NCBI RefSeq assembly: GCF_033101155.1
Contig: NZ_JAWMPX010000003.1
Span: 186,001-250,000, forward strand
Origin: Tropicimonas sp033101155
GTDB lineage: Bacteria > Pseudomonadota > Alphaproteobacteria > Rhodobacterales > Rhodobacteraceae
Direction: 5' to 3'
DNA: 64,000 bases
Under the pieces are notes generated by a model. It worked only from the letters and a program-made list of their open reading frames with translations. It was not told the origin of the DNA and made no database searches. This document shows positions 17,195 to 26,112 of this stretch, piece by piece (the stretch's first letter is position 1; every line of letters starts with the position of its first letter). The translations under genes and the position numbers were made by a program.

Positions 17195-17507
17195 GAGGGG
17201 CTGGATGCCAGGCCGGTTTCAAATGACTGAAGACGCATGCATATCTCCTCTTCACACGGCATCCCTGCCGATTTTCCGGCGCCGCCTCGGGTCTGTCCCA
17301 AGCCGCAACCTGGATCACGGTAGGAAAGCCCGGTTCTTGCGCCGAATCGACATCATGAGCGCGCGCGTCGGCACCTTCAAACGAGAACGGCCCGGGACGC
17401 ACCCTGTTCCGCTTGACAGCGCCGGTGACCTCCGGCGCTCCGCAATCGCTGCTTTCCGGCATCCCGGAAGAGCGCGGCAAGATCCTTCCAATGCCCGGCC
17501 CCGACCC
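17195..17507. other. Intergenic, nothing recognised
   Basis: About 310 bases between the DUF2254 gene and the rsgA stop. It presumably holds the promoter of the DUF2254 gene; I cannot point to a convincing box or a terminator. Confidence 0.4.
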
Positions 17508-18593
17508 CTACCTCTTCCGCTTCTTCTTCGCCTCCATCACCGACCGGACCATCTTCCCGAACGCCTTGTCGTTGGCCCTGCGCTCGGCGAGGCTGGCGGA
17601 GTTGAATCGTTCCTCGGCGGCCAGTTTCTGCCAGCGCGAAAGCCGCGCCGGATCGACCTCGCCGCTCTCCAGCCCAGCCCGAATTGCACAGCCCGGCTCT
17701 GTCTCATGCTGACAGTCGTTGAAGCGGCAGCGCGTGGCCAGGTTTGCGAGATCGTCGAACAGATCTGCGATGCCGTCCAGCGCATCCGCGAGTTGCAACT
17801 CCCGCATCCCCGGTGTGTCCAGGACCGTGCATCCCTGCGGGACGAGGTGCAACTGGCGACGGGTCGTGGTGTGGCGTCCCTTGCTGTCATCCTCCCGGAT
17901 CCCCGAGGTTTCGACGGCCTCTTCCCCAAAGAGCGCGTTGACCAATGTGGATTTGCCAACACCGGACGAGCCAAGGAAGGCGACCGTCTGGCCGGGCCGG
18001 CACCACGGGGCAAGCCGGGCAGCGGGCTCGGCGCTCAACGCATTGAGCTCCACCACCACCACGCGATCCGAGATCGCGCCTGCGGTTTCGGTGAAGGGCG
18101 CAATATCCGAACAGAGATCCGTCTTGGTCAACAGGATGACCGGCTCCACTTCGGCCTCGAAAGACAGCGCCAAATAGCGTTCCAGCCGCGCGACGTTGAA
18201 ATCGTCATTGCAGGAGGTGACGATGAAGGCGGTGTCGATATTTGCCGCGATGAGCTGGAGGTGCCGCTCCTTGCCGGGCGCGCGCCGCTTGAAGAGGCTC
18301 TTGCGGTGCAGAAGCTCGCTGTCGGCGGGATTCTCCCGGTCGAAGAGCAGCCAGTCGCCAACCGTCGCCTCCAGCCGGGGCGGAACCAGCGCGTCGATCC
18401 CGTCGCCAATCACGTGCAAGCCGTTGCGATGCACCTCGACCACGCGGACGGGGGGCGTCTGTGTCAGCGCGTCGGCATTGGTCTGCTGAGCGAAAAAGGG
18501 CTGCCAGCCGAGTTTCTCGATCAGCGGTCGGTCCCGGCGGGCGGAGTCCGGCGTCGCGGCGGAGGAGAAGAATTGGGAAAAATCCCGTGTCAT
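17508..18593 (-). CDS. rsgA: Ribosome small-subunit GTPase RsgA
   Basis: A 361-residue circularly permuted GTPase that acts in late maturation of the 30S subunit. Order of parts: OB-fold N-terminus, the G4 motif TKTD near residue 160, G1 GSSGVGKST near 215, G3 DTPGM near 265, and the C-terminal zinc-binding Cys/His knuckle (CRFNDCQHETEPGC) near 290-310. The basic C-terminus (KKKRKR) fits RNA contact. Length and motif order are standard. It stands alone between unrelated genes. Confidence 0.95.
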   Translation of the reverse strand: MTRDFSQFFSSAATPDSARRDRPLIEKLGWQPFFAQQTNADALTQTPPVRVVEVHRNGLHVIGDGIDALVPPRLEATVGDWLLFDRENPADSELLHRKSLFKRRAPGKERHLQLIAANIDTAFIVTSCNDDFNVARLERYLALSFEAEVEPVILLTKTDLCSDIAPFTETAGAISDRVVVVELNALSAEPAARLAPWCRPGQTVAFLGSSGVGKSTLVNALFGEEAVETSGIREDDSKGRHTTTRRQLHLVPQGCTVLDTPGMRELQLADALDGIADLFDDLANLATRCRFNDCQHETEPGCAIRAGLESGEVDPARLSRWQKLAAEERFNSASLAERRANDKAFGKMVRSVMEAKKKRKR

Positions 18594-18828
18594 TGGGTCA
18601 TGCTTTCATGATGCCGTCCCGGCTTTCGCCGGAATTGTAAGGTTTTGGAGAAAAGACGCAAAACAATAGCCACACTCCGCGCTTGTCGGGCGTGTCTCGC
18701 GCTGTGTTCTGCAACGGGACGGCCTGCTGCCATCCCCACCCTTACCAGGCCATAAAAGCTCCATCTTCGATGCCCGGAAGGTAGGGGGTCCGCAGGGCGG
18801 TTTCAACCCGTGGCACGTGGCCACGCTG

Positions 18829-21351
18829 TCAGGGTTTTGGCAGTGTGTCCGTTTCGCCCAGCCCGGCTTCGGCCATCAGCCGTGCCGCTTCCTCGGCCAG
18901 CAACCGTTCGCGCCCCGCGCCCTGCACCGGCACCTTGCCGACCTCCAGCAAAAGCGGCGCGGCGAAGGGCGAGACGCGGTCCAACGCGACATGGTCGATC
19001 CGGTTCCCCACCCGGTCGAGCATCTCCTCGATCCTGCCGAGATCGACCAACCCGCGCAGCGCCTCCTCCCGGGTGATCTGCATCAGCAGGTGGTCGGGGT
19101 CGTATTTCAGCAGCGTGTCATAGAGAATGTCGGAAGAAAATGTTGCCTGCCGCCCGCTCTTGCGTGTTCCGGCCATGTTGCGCTCGATCAGCCCGGCAAT
19201 GATCGCCGAGGCCCGAAAGCTCCGCTTCATCACCGCATTGCCCGCAAGCCAGCTCTCCAACCCGTCGCGCAGGGCAGCACGGTCGAAGAGCGGACCTGCG
19301 TCGCGCAGGGGCTCAAGCCCCCAGATCAGCGTCGCGTAATCGGTGGAAACGAAACCGAGCGGGTCCAGCCCCTCTTGCTCCATCCGCCGCGTCAGCAGCA
19401 AGCCGAGCGTTTGCTGCGCGTTCTTGCCGGCAAAGCCGTAGAAACAGGCATGTTCCCGGCCGTCCAGCGGGAAGCTCTCGACCAGCAGCCGGTCGCGGCG
19501 GGGCAGACGCGAGAGGTCCCGCTGCAACGCCAGCCAGTCGCGCGTGTGTTGCGGCAGGGCCGGCCAGTCCGGCTGGCGCAACATGTCGAGGATGCGGTCC
19601 ATCAGCCGGGTCGAGGCGGAAAACTTGGAGCCCGAGAAGACGGCGACACGGGGGCGTTTCGCGGCATGGCGCGTGACCTCGACCGTCATCTCGCGCAACC
19701 CCTCGTACCGGACGATCTTGCCACCAATGAGGAAGGTGTCACCTTGGCTCAAGGTCGCCGCGAAGCTCTCCTCAACTTCGCCCAGTGGCTTGCCGCCGCC
19801 ACGGTTCTTGAGCCGGACCTTGAGCGTATCCGTGTCCTGGATCGTGCCGATATTCATCCGGATACGCTGCGCGGCACGCGGATCGCGCAGCTTCCAGAGC
19901 CCGTCCGGGCGCTGCTTCAGCCTTTGCCAGCGGTCATAGGCGCGCAAGGCGTAGCCTCCGGTGGCGCAGAAATCGAGACAGGCATCGAAATCCGCGCGGG
20001 ACAGTGCGGAATAGGCGCCGACGCGGGAGACTTCTTCGTAGAGCGTATCGGCGCAGAAGGGGCCAGAGCAGGCGGCGATCAGGATCTGCTGGCAGAGCAC
20101 GTCGCGCGGGCCGGGGCCGCGCGGTTCGCCGTCGAGATCGCCGATCCGGGCGGCTTCCAGCGCGGCTTGGCATTCGATGATCTCGAAGCGGTTTGCGGGG
20201 ACGAGCAGCGCCTTGGAGGGCGCATTGTAGCGGTGGTTGGCCCGCCCGATACGCTGAACCAGCCGTTTGACATTCTTTGGCGCGCCGACCTGCAGGACAA
20301 GGTCGACATCGCCCCAGTCGATGCCGAGATCAAGCGATCCGGTGCAGACGATCCCGCGCAGTTGGCCTGCCACCATGGCCGCCTCGACCCGCTCGCGCTG
20401 TTCGCGCGAGAGAGAACCGTGATGGATGCCAATGGGCAGGCTGTCCTCATTGGCGAGCCACAGGTGATGAAAGAAGATCTCGGCCTGGGCGCGGGTGTTG
20501 TGGAAGATCAGTGTGGTCCGGTGCTGGCGGACCTGCTCCAGCACTTCCGGGATCGCGTAGCGCCCGCCCCCTCCGGACCACGGAGGCGGGGTCTCGGTCT
20601 CCAGCATGGCGATGTCCGGGGCGGGGCCGGGATCGGCCTGAAGGATATCGACCGGGTCGGGGTGACGGGCAAGAAGGTGGCCGATGGCCTGCGGATCATC
20701 CACCGTGGCCGAGAGGCCCACGCGGCGCAGCCCCGGCGCGAGGGTTTCGAGCCGCGAGAGGGCGAGCATGAGTTGATCGCCCCGCTTGCTCTCGGCCAGC
20801 GCGTGGATCTCGTCGATGATGACACGGGAGAGGCCGGCGAAGATGCGCGGGGCGTCCTCATAGGAGGTCAGCAGCGCGAGGGATTCGGGCGTGGTCAACA
20901 GGATATGCGGCGGGTCGGCGCGCTGGCGTTTCTTCTTCGTGGCGGAAGTGTCGCCGGTGCGGTCCTCGATGCGGATGGGGAGAGCCATCTCCGCAACCGG
21001 CGCAGAGAGGTTGCGGCGAATATCGGCGGCGAGCGCCTTGAGCGGAGAGATATAGAGCGTGTGGAGGCCGGTATGCTGGCCGTCGGCGAGTTCGGCGAGG
21101 CTGGGCAGGAAGCCGGCAAGGGTCTTGCCGCCGCCGGTGGGAGCGACGAGGAGGAGGGCCGGTGCCTCTGCGCGGTCCAGCATCTGTTGCTGGTGGGGGT
21201 GAATGGTCCAGCCACGGGTGGCGAACCAGTCCCTGAAAACTGGGGGGAGCGGGGCGGGCATGAGGGCAAGGTAGCGCTCTCGCGGCAGGGCTTCCAGATC
21301 GTATCGCATCGCGGGGAGTGGACGTGTTGGGATATGCGAGATCAGTCGCAA
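18829..21351 (-). CDS. Ligase-associated DNA damage response DEXH helicase (Lhr-type)
   Basis: About 810-840 residues of an SF2 helicase: Walker A APTGGGKT near residue 75, DEXH box DEIHAL near 175, SATV motif III near 205, and the QRIGRANHR motif VI near 360, followed by the Lhr-specific C-terminal domains. It resembles the helicase of the ligase-associated DNA-repair cluster (TIGR04121 type), but the usual partners (ATP-dependent ligase, exonuclease, phosphoesterase) are not beside it. Start uncertain: TTG 21351 (after AAGG), ATG 21309, or ATG 21261 (MPAPLPP, nearest to the family's usual N-terminus). It is 34 bases downstream of fmt and may be co-transcribed with it. Confidence 0.88.
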   Translation of the reverse strand: MRLISHIPTRPLPAMRYDLEALPRERYLALMPAPLPPVFRDWFATRGWTIHPHQQQMLDRAEAPALLLVAPTGGGKTLAGFLPSLAELADGQHTGLHTLYISPLKALAADIRRNLSAPVAEMALPIRIEDRTGDTSATKKKRQRADPPHILLTTPESLALLTSYEDAPRIFAGLSRVIIDEIHALAESKRGDQLMLALSRLETLAPGLRRVGLSATVDDPQAIGHLLARHPDPVDILQADPGPAPDIAMLETETPPPWSGGGGRYAIPEVLEQVRQHRTTLIFHNTRAQAEIFFHHLWLANEDSLPIGIHHGSLSREQRERVEAAMVAGQLRGIVCTGSLDLGIDWGDVDLVLQVGAPKNVKRLVQRIGRANHRYNAPSKALLVPANRFEIIECQAALEAARIGDLDGEPRGPGPRDVLCQQILIAACSGPFCADTLYEEVSRVGAYSALSRADFDACLDFCATGGYALRAYDRWQRLKQRPDGLWKLRDPRAAQRIRMNIGTIQDTDTLKVRLKNRGGGKPLGEVEESFAATLSQGDTFLIGGKIVRYEGLREMTVEVTRHAAKRPRVAVFSGSKFSASTRLMDRILDMLRQPDWPALPQHTRDWLALQRDLSRLPRRDRLLVESFPLDGREHACFYGFAGKNAQQTLGLLLTRRMEQEGLDPLGFVSTDYATLIWGLEPLRDAGPLFDRAALRDGLESWLAGNAVMKRSFRASAIIAGLIERNMAGTRKSGRQATFSSDILYDTLLKYDPDHLLMQITREEALRGLVDLGRIEEMLDRVGNRIDHVALDRVSPFAAPLLLEVGKVPVQGAGRERLLAEEAARLMAEAGLGETDTLPKP

Positions 21352-21385
21352 CGCCTTGAAGCCATGTCTGCCCGTGCGCGCTCCG

Positions 21386-22285
21386 TCAGTCCAGTCGATC
21401 CGGAAGGGTCAGTCCACGCAGGATCTCCCCAGTCGGCATCGGCCGCTTTCCCTGCCGCTGCGCTTCGAGAATCTCGATGGCCCCGTCACCGCAGGCAACC
21501 GAGAACCCGTCCAGCACCTGTCCCGGCACTCCGGTCCCATCCGCAAGCCGGCTGCGCAGGAGCTTCACCCGCTCGCCCGCCACCTCGCACCAGGCGCCCG
21601 GGAAGGGCGAGAGCGCGCGGATCTGGCGGTCGATTTCGGCGGCAGTCCGGGTCCAGTCGATCCTTGCCTCGGACTTGTCGATCTTCTCGGCATAGGTGAC
21701 GCCCTCGTCGGGTTGGACCTCCGGCGACAGCTCGGACAGGCCCGCCAATGTCTCGACGATCATCTCGCCGCCCATCCCGGCAAGCCGGTCGTGCAGATCG
21801 GCGGTAGTGTCCCCGGCACCAATCGGCGTCGCGCGGCGCAGCAGCACCGGACCTGTGTCGAGCCCGGCCTCCATCTGCATGATGCAGATCCCCGTCTCCG
21901 CATCGCCCGACATGATCGCGCGGTGGATCGGCGCCGCGCCGCGCCAGCGCGGCAGCAGCGAGGCGTGGATATTGAGGCAGCCATGTTTCGGCGCATCAAG
22001 CACCGCGCGCGGCAGGATCAGGCCATAGGCCACCACGACCGCAATATCGGCGCCAAAGGCAGCGAAGTCGTCCTTCGCCTCCTGTGGGCGCAGCGAGACC
22101 GGGTGGCGCACCGGCAGACCAAGCGCTTCTGCGCGCGCCTGAACCGGGCTTGGCCGTTCCTTCTTGCCACGTCCGGCCGGTCGCGGCGGCTGGGAATAGA
22201 CCGCGACGATCTCATGTCCGGCCTCGACCAGCGCATTCAACGCCGGGACCGAAAAGTCCGGGGTTCCCATGAAGACGATCTTCAT
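21386..22285 (-). CDS. fmt: Methionyl-tRNA formyltransferase
   Basis: A 299-residue enzyme that transfers formyl from 10-formyl-tetrahydrofolate to initiator Met-tRNA. Features include the N-terminal FMGTPDFSVPAL, the catalytic region HASLLPRWRGAAPI (about residue 108) with an Asp-containing helix after it (MQMEAGLDTGPV), and the C-terminal tRNA-binding domain starting near residue 205. It starts three bases after the stop of the third deformylase gene, so def and fmt form one unit, as expected for two enzymes acting on the same N-terminal formyl group. Confidence 0.97.
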   Translation of the reverse strand: MKIVFMGTPDFSVPALNALVEAGHEIVAVYSQPPRPAGRGKKERPSPVQARAEALGLPVRHPVSLRPQEAKDDFAAFGADIAVVVAYGLILPRAVLDAPKHGCLNIHASLLPRWRGAAPIHRAIMSGDAETGICIMQMEAGLDTGPVLLRRATPIGAGDTTADLHDRLAGMGGEMIVETLAGLSELSPEVQPDEGVTYAEKIDKSEARIDWTRTAAEIDRQIRALSPFPGAWCEVAGERVKLLRSRLADGTGVPGQVLDGFSVACGDGAIEILEAQRQGKRPMPTGEILRGLTLPDRLD

Positions 22286-22288
22286 AGC

Positions 22289-22786
22289 TTATCCTTTCGC
22301 CTTGAGGGCCTTCTTCAGCAGCATTTCGCGTTTCATGCGGCTCAGCCTGTCGAAATACATCCGCCCGTTCAGGTGGTCGATCTGGTGCTGAACCGAGGTC
22401 GCCCAGAGATCCTCGAAAACCCGCTGAACGCGCGCGCCGGTCGGATCGGTGAAGGCGATCTCGACCCGCGCCGGGCGCTTCAGGCGCGCATGCACGCCGG
22501 GAAGGTTCGGGCTGGCCTCGTCATGGGCATAGAGCGCCTCGGACGCCTCGAGGATCTCCGGATCGGCCAGGCGGATCACCTGCCCGCGCTCGGTCGAGCA
22601 ATCGACAACCGCCAGCCGCAGCATCACGCCGATCTGCGGCGCGGCAAGGCCGAGCCCGGGCATGGCTTCCATCGTGTCGACCATATCGTCCCAGATGGCT
22701 CGGATCTCGTCGGTGATCGCGCCAACCGGTTCGGCAGGTGAACGCAGGCGCTTGTCTGGCCAGGGCAGGAAGGGGCGTGGGCTCAC
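22289..22786 (-). CDS. Degenerate peptide deformylase paralogue
   Basis: A 165-residue protein starting with a GTG at 22786 that overlaps the stop of the preceding deformylase (GTGA). Motif 1 is kept (GLGLAAPQIG), but motif 2, normally EGCLS with the metal-binding Cys, reads ASPNLPG, and motif 3, normally HExxH, reads HQIDH. The metal-ligand Cys and the catalytic Glu are thus both missing, so it should not work as a deformylase. The fold and ribosome-facing surface appear intact, so it could still bind N-terminal peptides or regulate its neighbours. An open frame continues upstream of the GTG in the previous gene but is a shadow. Confidence 0.85.
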   Translation of the reverse strand: MSPRPFLPWPDKRLRSPAEPVGAITDEIRAIWDDMVDTMEAMPGLGLAAPQIGVMLRLAVVDCSTERGQVIRLADPEILEASEALYAHDEASPNLPGVHARLKRPARVEIAFTDPTGARVQRVFEDLWATSVQHQIDHLNGRMYFDRLSRMKREMLLKKALKAKG

Positions 22787-23277
22787 GCGCGATATTCCTC
22801 GATCAGGGCCAGGCGGGTTTGGCGGTCGATGCGGTCCAGCGTGATGATGCCGTCGAGATGGTCCAGCTCGTGCTGGGCGCAGATGGCGGCGAAACCGTGC
22901 AGATCCTCCTCTTGCGGAGAGCCATCGATCGCAGTCCATCGCATGTGGATCTGCGCCGGGCGCTCGACACGGGCCTCGACCCCCGGGATCGACAGACACC
23001 CTTCGGCGGTGATCTGCGTCTCTGGCGAGGTCCAGGTGATTTCGGGATTGATGAAGATGCGCGGCGCAGGGGCGCGCTCCTTCCAGCCCTCGTCCATCAC
23101 GAAGAGCCGAAGCGCATGACCGACTTGCGGCGCGGCCAGCCCGCGCCCCTCGGCGGCATACATCGTCTCCAGCATGTTCTCGGCGAGAGTCCGGATTTCG
23201 GCATCGATCTCGCCGACGGGGAGGCAGTCGCGCGCCAGCATCGGGTTCGGGAAGGTGACGATATCCAGTCGCGCCAT
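22783..23277 (-). CDS. def: Peptide deformylase (second copy)
   Basis: A 164-residue metalloenzyme that removes the formyl group from nascent proteins. All three motifs are present: GRGLAAPQVG, EGCLSIPG (metal Cys) and HELDH (metal His pair and catalytic Glu). It is shorter and more divergent than the first copy, lacking the basic C-terminal tail. It starts two bases after the first def gene's stop and overlaps the third copy by four bases. Confidence 0.9.
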   Translation of the reverse strand: MARLDIVTFPNPMLARDCLPVGEIDAEIRTLAENMLETMYAAEGRGLAAPQVGHALRLFVMDEGWKERAPAPRIFINPEITWTSPETQITAEGCLSIPGVEARVERPAQIHMRWTAIDGSPQEEDLHGFAAICAQHELDHLDGIITLDRIDRQTRLALIEEYRA

Positions 23278-23279
23278 GT

Positions 23280-23801
23280 TCAGCCCCGCGCGCGCTCGCG
23301 CTTGAGCTTCTGCATCTTTCGAGTGATCATCTGGCGCTTGAGCGGCTTGAGATAATCGATGAAGAGCACGCCGTTCAGGTGGTCGATCTCGTGCTGCACG
23401 CAGGTTGACCAGAGCCCGTCAAAGCTCTCCTGCTGCTCGGCGCCGTTGCGGTCTATCCAGCGCACGGTGACATCGGTGGGGCGCTCGACATCAGCATATT
23501 GCTCGGGGATCGAGAGGCAACCCTCCTCATAGGTGTTTTTCTCGTCCGAGGACGCCACCACTTCCGGGTTGAACATGATCATAGGGCGCGGCGGACCTTC
23601 TTCCTCGCGCACACAATCGAGCACGATCAGGCGCTGGTTGATGCCGATCTGCGGGGCGGCAAGCCCAATGCCGGGCGCGTCATACATGGTCTCAAGCATA
23701 TCATCGGCGAGCAGGCGCAGCTCGTCGGAGAGATCGGCGACAGGATCGCAGACCTTCTTGAGGCGGGGGTCGGGGTGGATGAGGATCGAACGCAAAGCCA
23801 T
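23280..23801 (-). CDS. def: Peptide deformylase (main copy)
   Basis: A 173-residue class I deformylase with GIGLAAPQIG, EGCLSIPEQYADVERP and HEIDHLNG, all canonical, and a basic C-terminal tail (KRQMITRKMQKLKRERARG) like the ribosome-binding helix of the E. coli enzyme. It heads the unit def-def-def-fmt on the minus strand, and is the best candidate for the housekeeping enzyme. Confidence 0.96.
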   Translation of the reverse strand: MALRSILIHPDPRLKKVCDPVADLSDELRLLADDMLETMYDAPGIGLAAPQIGINQRLIVLDCVREEEGPPRPMIMFNPEVVASSDEKNTYEEGCLSIPEQYADVERPTDVTVRWIDRNGAEQQESFDGLWSTCVQHEIDHLNGVLFIDYLKPLKRQMITRKMQKLKRERARG

Positions 23802-23998
23802 GCAGGGGATGTAGGCGATGCCTGACGAGGGCGCAACATCGTGGCGACGATCCTTGACGCCAAGGGCGCAATTTCGAGCAGTTTGGAGAGCTGTCGGGGA
23901 GTTCGTCGAATGGGCCGGCCGGTGTTGCTGGGAATCCCGGACAGAGATCGGTCAGATCACGGGAGCGGTGTGCATCCGCGCGACCGACGCGAGTATCC

Positions 23999-24031
23999 GC
24001 CCCGTCCGCACGAACCGTGTGCGGACGGGGC
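23999..24031 (-). terminator. Strong hairpin after lpd
   Basis: Thirteen bases at 23999-24011 pair perfectly with 24019-24031 around a 7-base loop, seven bases downstream of the lpd stop. No T-run follows on the minus strand. It probably ends or stabilises the sucAB-lpd transcript. Confidence 0.6.
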
Positions 24032-24037
24032 GTTTGA

Positions 24038-25432
24038 TCAGGCGTGGATCGGTCCGTCGCCGCAAGCCATTGCGGCTTCGCGCACGGCTTCCGAGCAGGT
24101 CGGGTGCGCATGGCAGGTCCGGGCAAGATCCTCAGCCGAGGCGCCGAACTCCATCGCAACGCAGATCTCGTGGATCATCTCGCCGGCAACCGGGCCGATG
24201 ATATGAGCGCCGAGAATGCGGTCCGTTTCCTTGTCGGCAAGGATCTTCACGAAGCCGTCGGACTGCATCATCGCCTTGGCGCGGCCATTGCCCATGAAGT
24301 TGAACTTGCCGGCCTTGTAGGCGCGCCCGGCCTCCTTCAGCTGCTCTTCCGTCGCGCCGACAGAGGCAACCTCCGGGGTGGTGTAGATCACGCCGGGGAT
24401 CAGGTTGTAATCGATATGCGGCTTCTGCCCGGCGATCATCTCGGCCACCGCGCCGCCCTCGTCCTCGGCCTTGTGCGCGAGCATCGGGCCGTCGATCACA
24501 TCGCCAATCGCGTAGACGCCCGGAACGTTGGTCCGGTAATGTGCATCGACCTCGACCTGGCCGCGCTTGGACATCTTGACGCCCAGCGTGTCCAGCCCCA
24601 GCCCTTCGGTGTAGGGAAGACGGCCGGTGGCCACGAGAACGACATCGGCGTCGAGCTGATGCTCGCTGTCATCCTTGCGCTTCTTGTAGCTGACCTTGGC
24701 CTTGGTCTTGAGCGTCTCGACCTTGGAAACAGCGGCGCCGGTGATGATGTCCAGCCCCTGCTTCTTGAGGATCTTCTGGAAAGCCCGCGCAACTTCGGCA
24801 TCGGCGCCCGGCGTCACGCCATCCATGAACTCGATGACCGTGACCTCGGAGCCGAGCCGCTTGTAGACCGAGCCAAGCTCCAGCCCGATCACGCCAGCAC
24901 CGACAACGATCATCTTCCTGGGGATCTTCGGCAGCTCAAGCGCGCCGGTGGAGGTGACGACGATCTTCTCGTCGATGCTCACCTCGGCACCCGGGATCGA
25001 GGCCGCGTCGGAACCGGAGGCGATGATGATATGCCTGGCCTCGTGGACCTCGTCCCCGACCTTGACCTTGCCGGCCTCCGGGATCGAGCCCCAGCCCTTG
25101 AGCCAGTCGATCTTGTTCTTCTTGAACAGGAACTCGACACCCTTGGTATTGGTGTCGATCACGCCCTGCTTGAAGCCCAGCATCTCTTTCCAGTCCACGG
25201 AAGGCGACTTGCCCTTGAGGCCCATGGCTCCGAAATTATGTTCTGCTTCGTGCAGCATATGCGAGGCATGGAGCAGCGCCTTGGAGGGGATGCAGCCGAC
25301 ATTGAGGCAGGTGCCGCCGAGCGTCTCGCGCCCTTCGACAACGGCTGTCTTGAGCCCGAGCTGGGCGCAGCGGATAGCGCAGACATAGCCGCCGGGGCCG
25401 GCGCCGATTACGATGACGTCATAGCTTGCCAT
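24038..25432 (-). CDS. lpdA: Dihydrolipoyl dehydrogenase (E3)
   Basis: A 464-residue flavoprotein that reoxidises dihydrolipoyl groups of the 2-oxoglutarate dehydrogenase complex with NAD+. It shows the FAD-binding GAGPGG at the N-terminus, the redox disulfide GGTCLNVGCIPSK near residue 40, the NAD-binding GAGVIGLELG near 180, and the active-site His in HAHPT near 440. Position downstream of sucA and sucB ties it to that complex. A small unrelated membrane gene separates it from sucB; its ATG follows that gene's stop by two bases. Confidence 0.97.
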   Translation of the reverse strand: MASYDVIVIGAGPGGYVCAIRCAQLGLKTAVVEGRETLGGTCLNVGCIPSKALLHASHMLHEAEHNFGAMGLKGKSPSVDWKEMLGFKQGVIDTNTKGVEFLFKKNKIDWLKGWGSIPEAGKVKVGDEVHEARHIIIASGSDAASIPGAEVSIDEKIVVTSTGALELPKIPRKMIVVGAGVIGLELGSVYKRLGSEVTVIEFMDGVTPGADAEVARAFQKILKKQGLDIITGAAVSKVETLKTKAKVSYKKRKDDSEHQLDADVVLVATGRLPYTEGLGLDTLGVKMSKRGQVEVDAHYRTNVPGVYAIGDVIDGPMLAHKAEDEGGAVAEMIAGQKPHIDYNLIPGVIYTTPEVASVGATEEQLKEAGRAYKAGKFNFMGNGRAKAMMQSDGFVKILADKETDRILGAHIIGPVAGEMIHEICVAMEFGASAEDLARTCHAHPTCSEAVREAAMACGDGPIHA

Positions 25433-25434
25433 GG

Positions 25435-26106
25435 TTAGTTTCCCTCAGGAGTAGTTGCGACTTCAACGACCGTGTTCGTTGTCGCTGTGTGATTTGGATC
25501 GGTCGGCGTGTTTAAGGTCACGCGGCTTTCGTCTCGGGTTGAGTATTGCTGAAAGGCAAGAACGACCTCGTCAAACTCGCGATTTCTTTGATCGACCTCA
25601 CGCCAAAAGGTCCAACAAGAGCTACACGCGACCGCCAAGCCGATCAGTGCGAAAGCCCACCCGTTCACTTGGCTCATTGCGGCAGCCGACGAGGCAAAGA
25701 AAAAGAAGCTGGAGATCCCAAGCCCGTCAAGAATGCTATTTGCTGCCTTCAACTCCAAATAGGACTTTTGCAGGAACTCGTTCCGAGATTGAGCTACAAA
25801 GGCCGCCCTTTGCGGATCAAAACCGCCCCAAAAACTGACCCTTAGACGCCCGCCCAAGCTTATCATAGCCAAGCCAAGAGCGTAGGCGAAGGCAAGCCCT
25901 GCGAAGGCCAACGCGATCGGAAAGAGCGACGATAGAGTCTCTGAAGTTGCCATCTTCGAGGGCAGATCGACCTTCTCGATCCCAAGCCTCTCAGGCGGCC
26001 ACGTTGAAACCAGAATTGCCGCAGAAACGAACCCAACAGCACCTACTCCGAGTGCGGAGAACGCACTCGGAATAGAAGACGTTAGTGCTACGGCACTTCC
26101 TAGCAT
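25435..26106 (-). CDS. Unknown membrane protein inserted between sucB and lpdA
   Basis: A 223-residue protein with hydrophobic segments near residues 15-35, 62-85, 128-142 and 146-166 and a Thr-rich tail. No family recognised. Base composition is lower in GC than its neighbours, with many Phe, Ser and Thr codons unlike the surrounding genes, which suggests recent acquisition. It fits neatly into the operon: its ATG lies six bases after the sucB stop with AGGA before it, and lpdA starts two bases after its stop, so it is co-expressed with the TCA-cycle complex. Whether it is a chance passenger or a functional partner is unknown. Confidence 0.75.
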   Translation of the reverse strand: MLGSAVALTSSIPSAFSALGVGAVGFVSAAILVSTWPPERLGIEKVDLPSKMATSETLSSLFPIALAFAGLAFAYALGLAMISLGGRLRVSFWGGFDPQRAAFVAQSRNEFLQKSYLELKAANSILDGLGISSFFFFASSAAAMSQVNGWAFALIGLAVACSSCWTFWREVDQRNREFDEVVLAFQQYSTRDESRVTLNTPTDPNHTATTNTVVEVATTPEGN

Positions 26107-26112
26107 TTTTTC

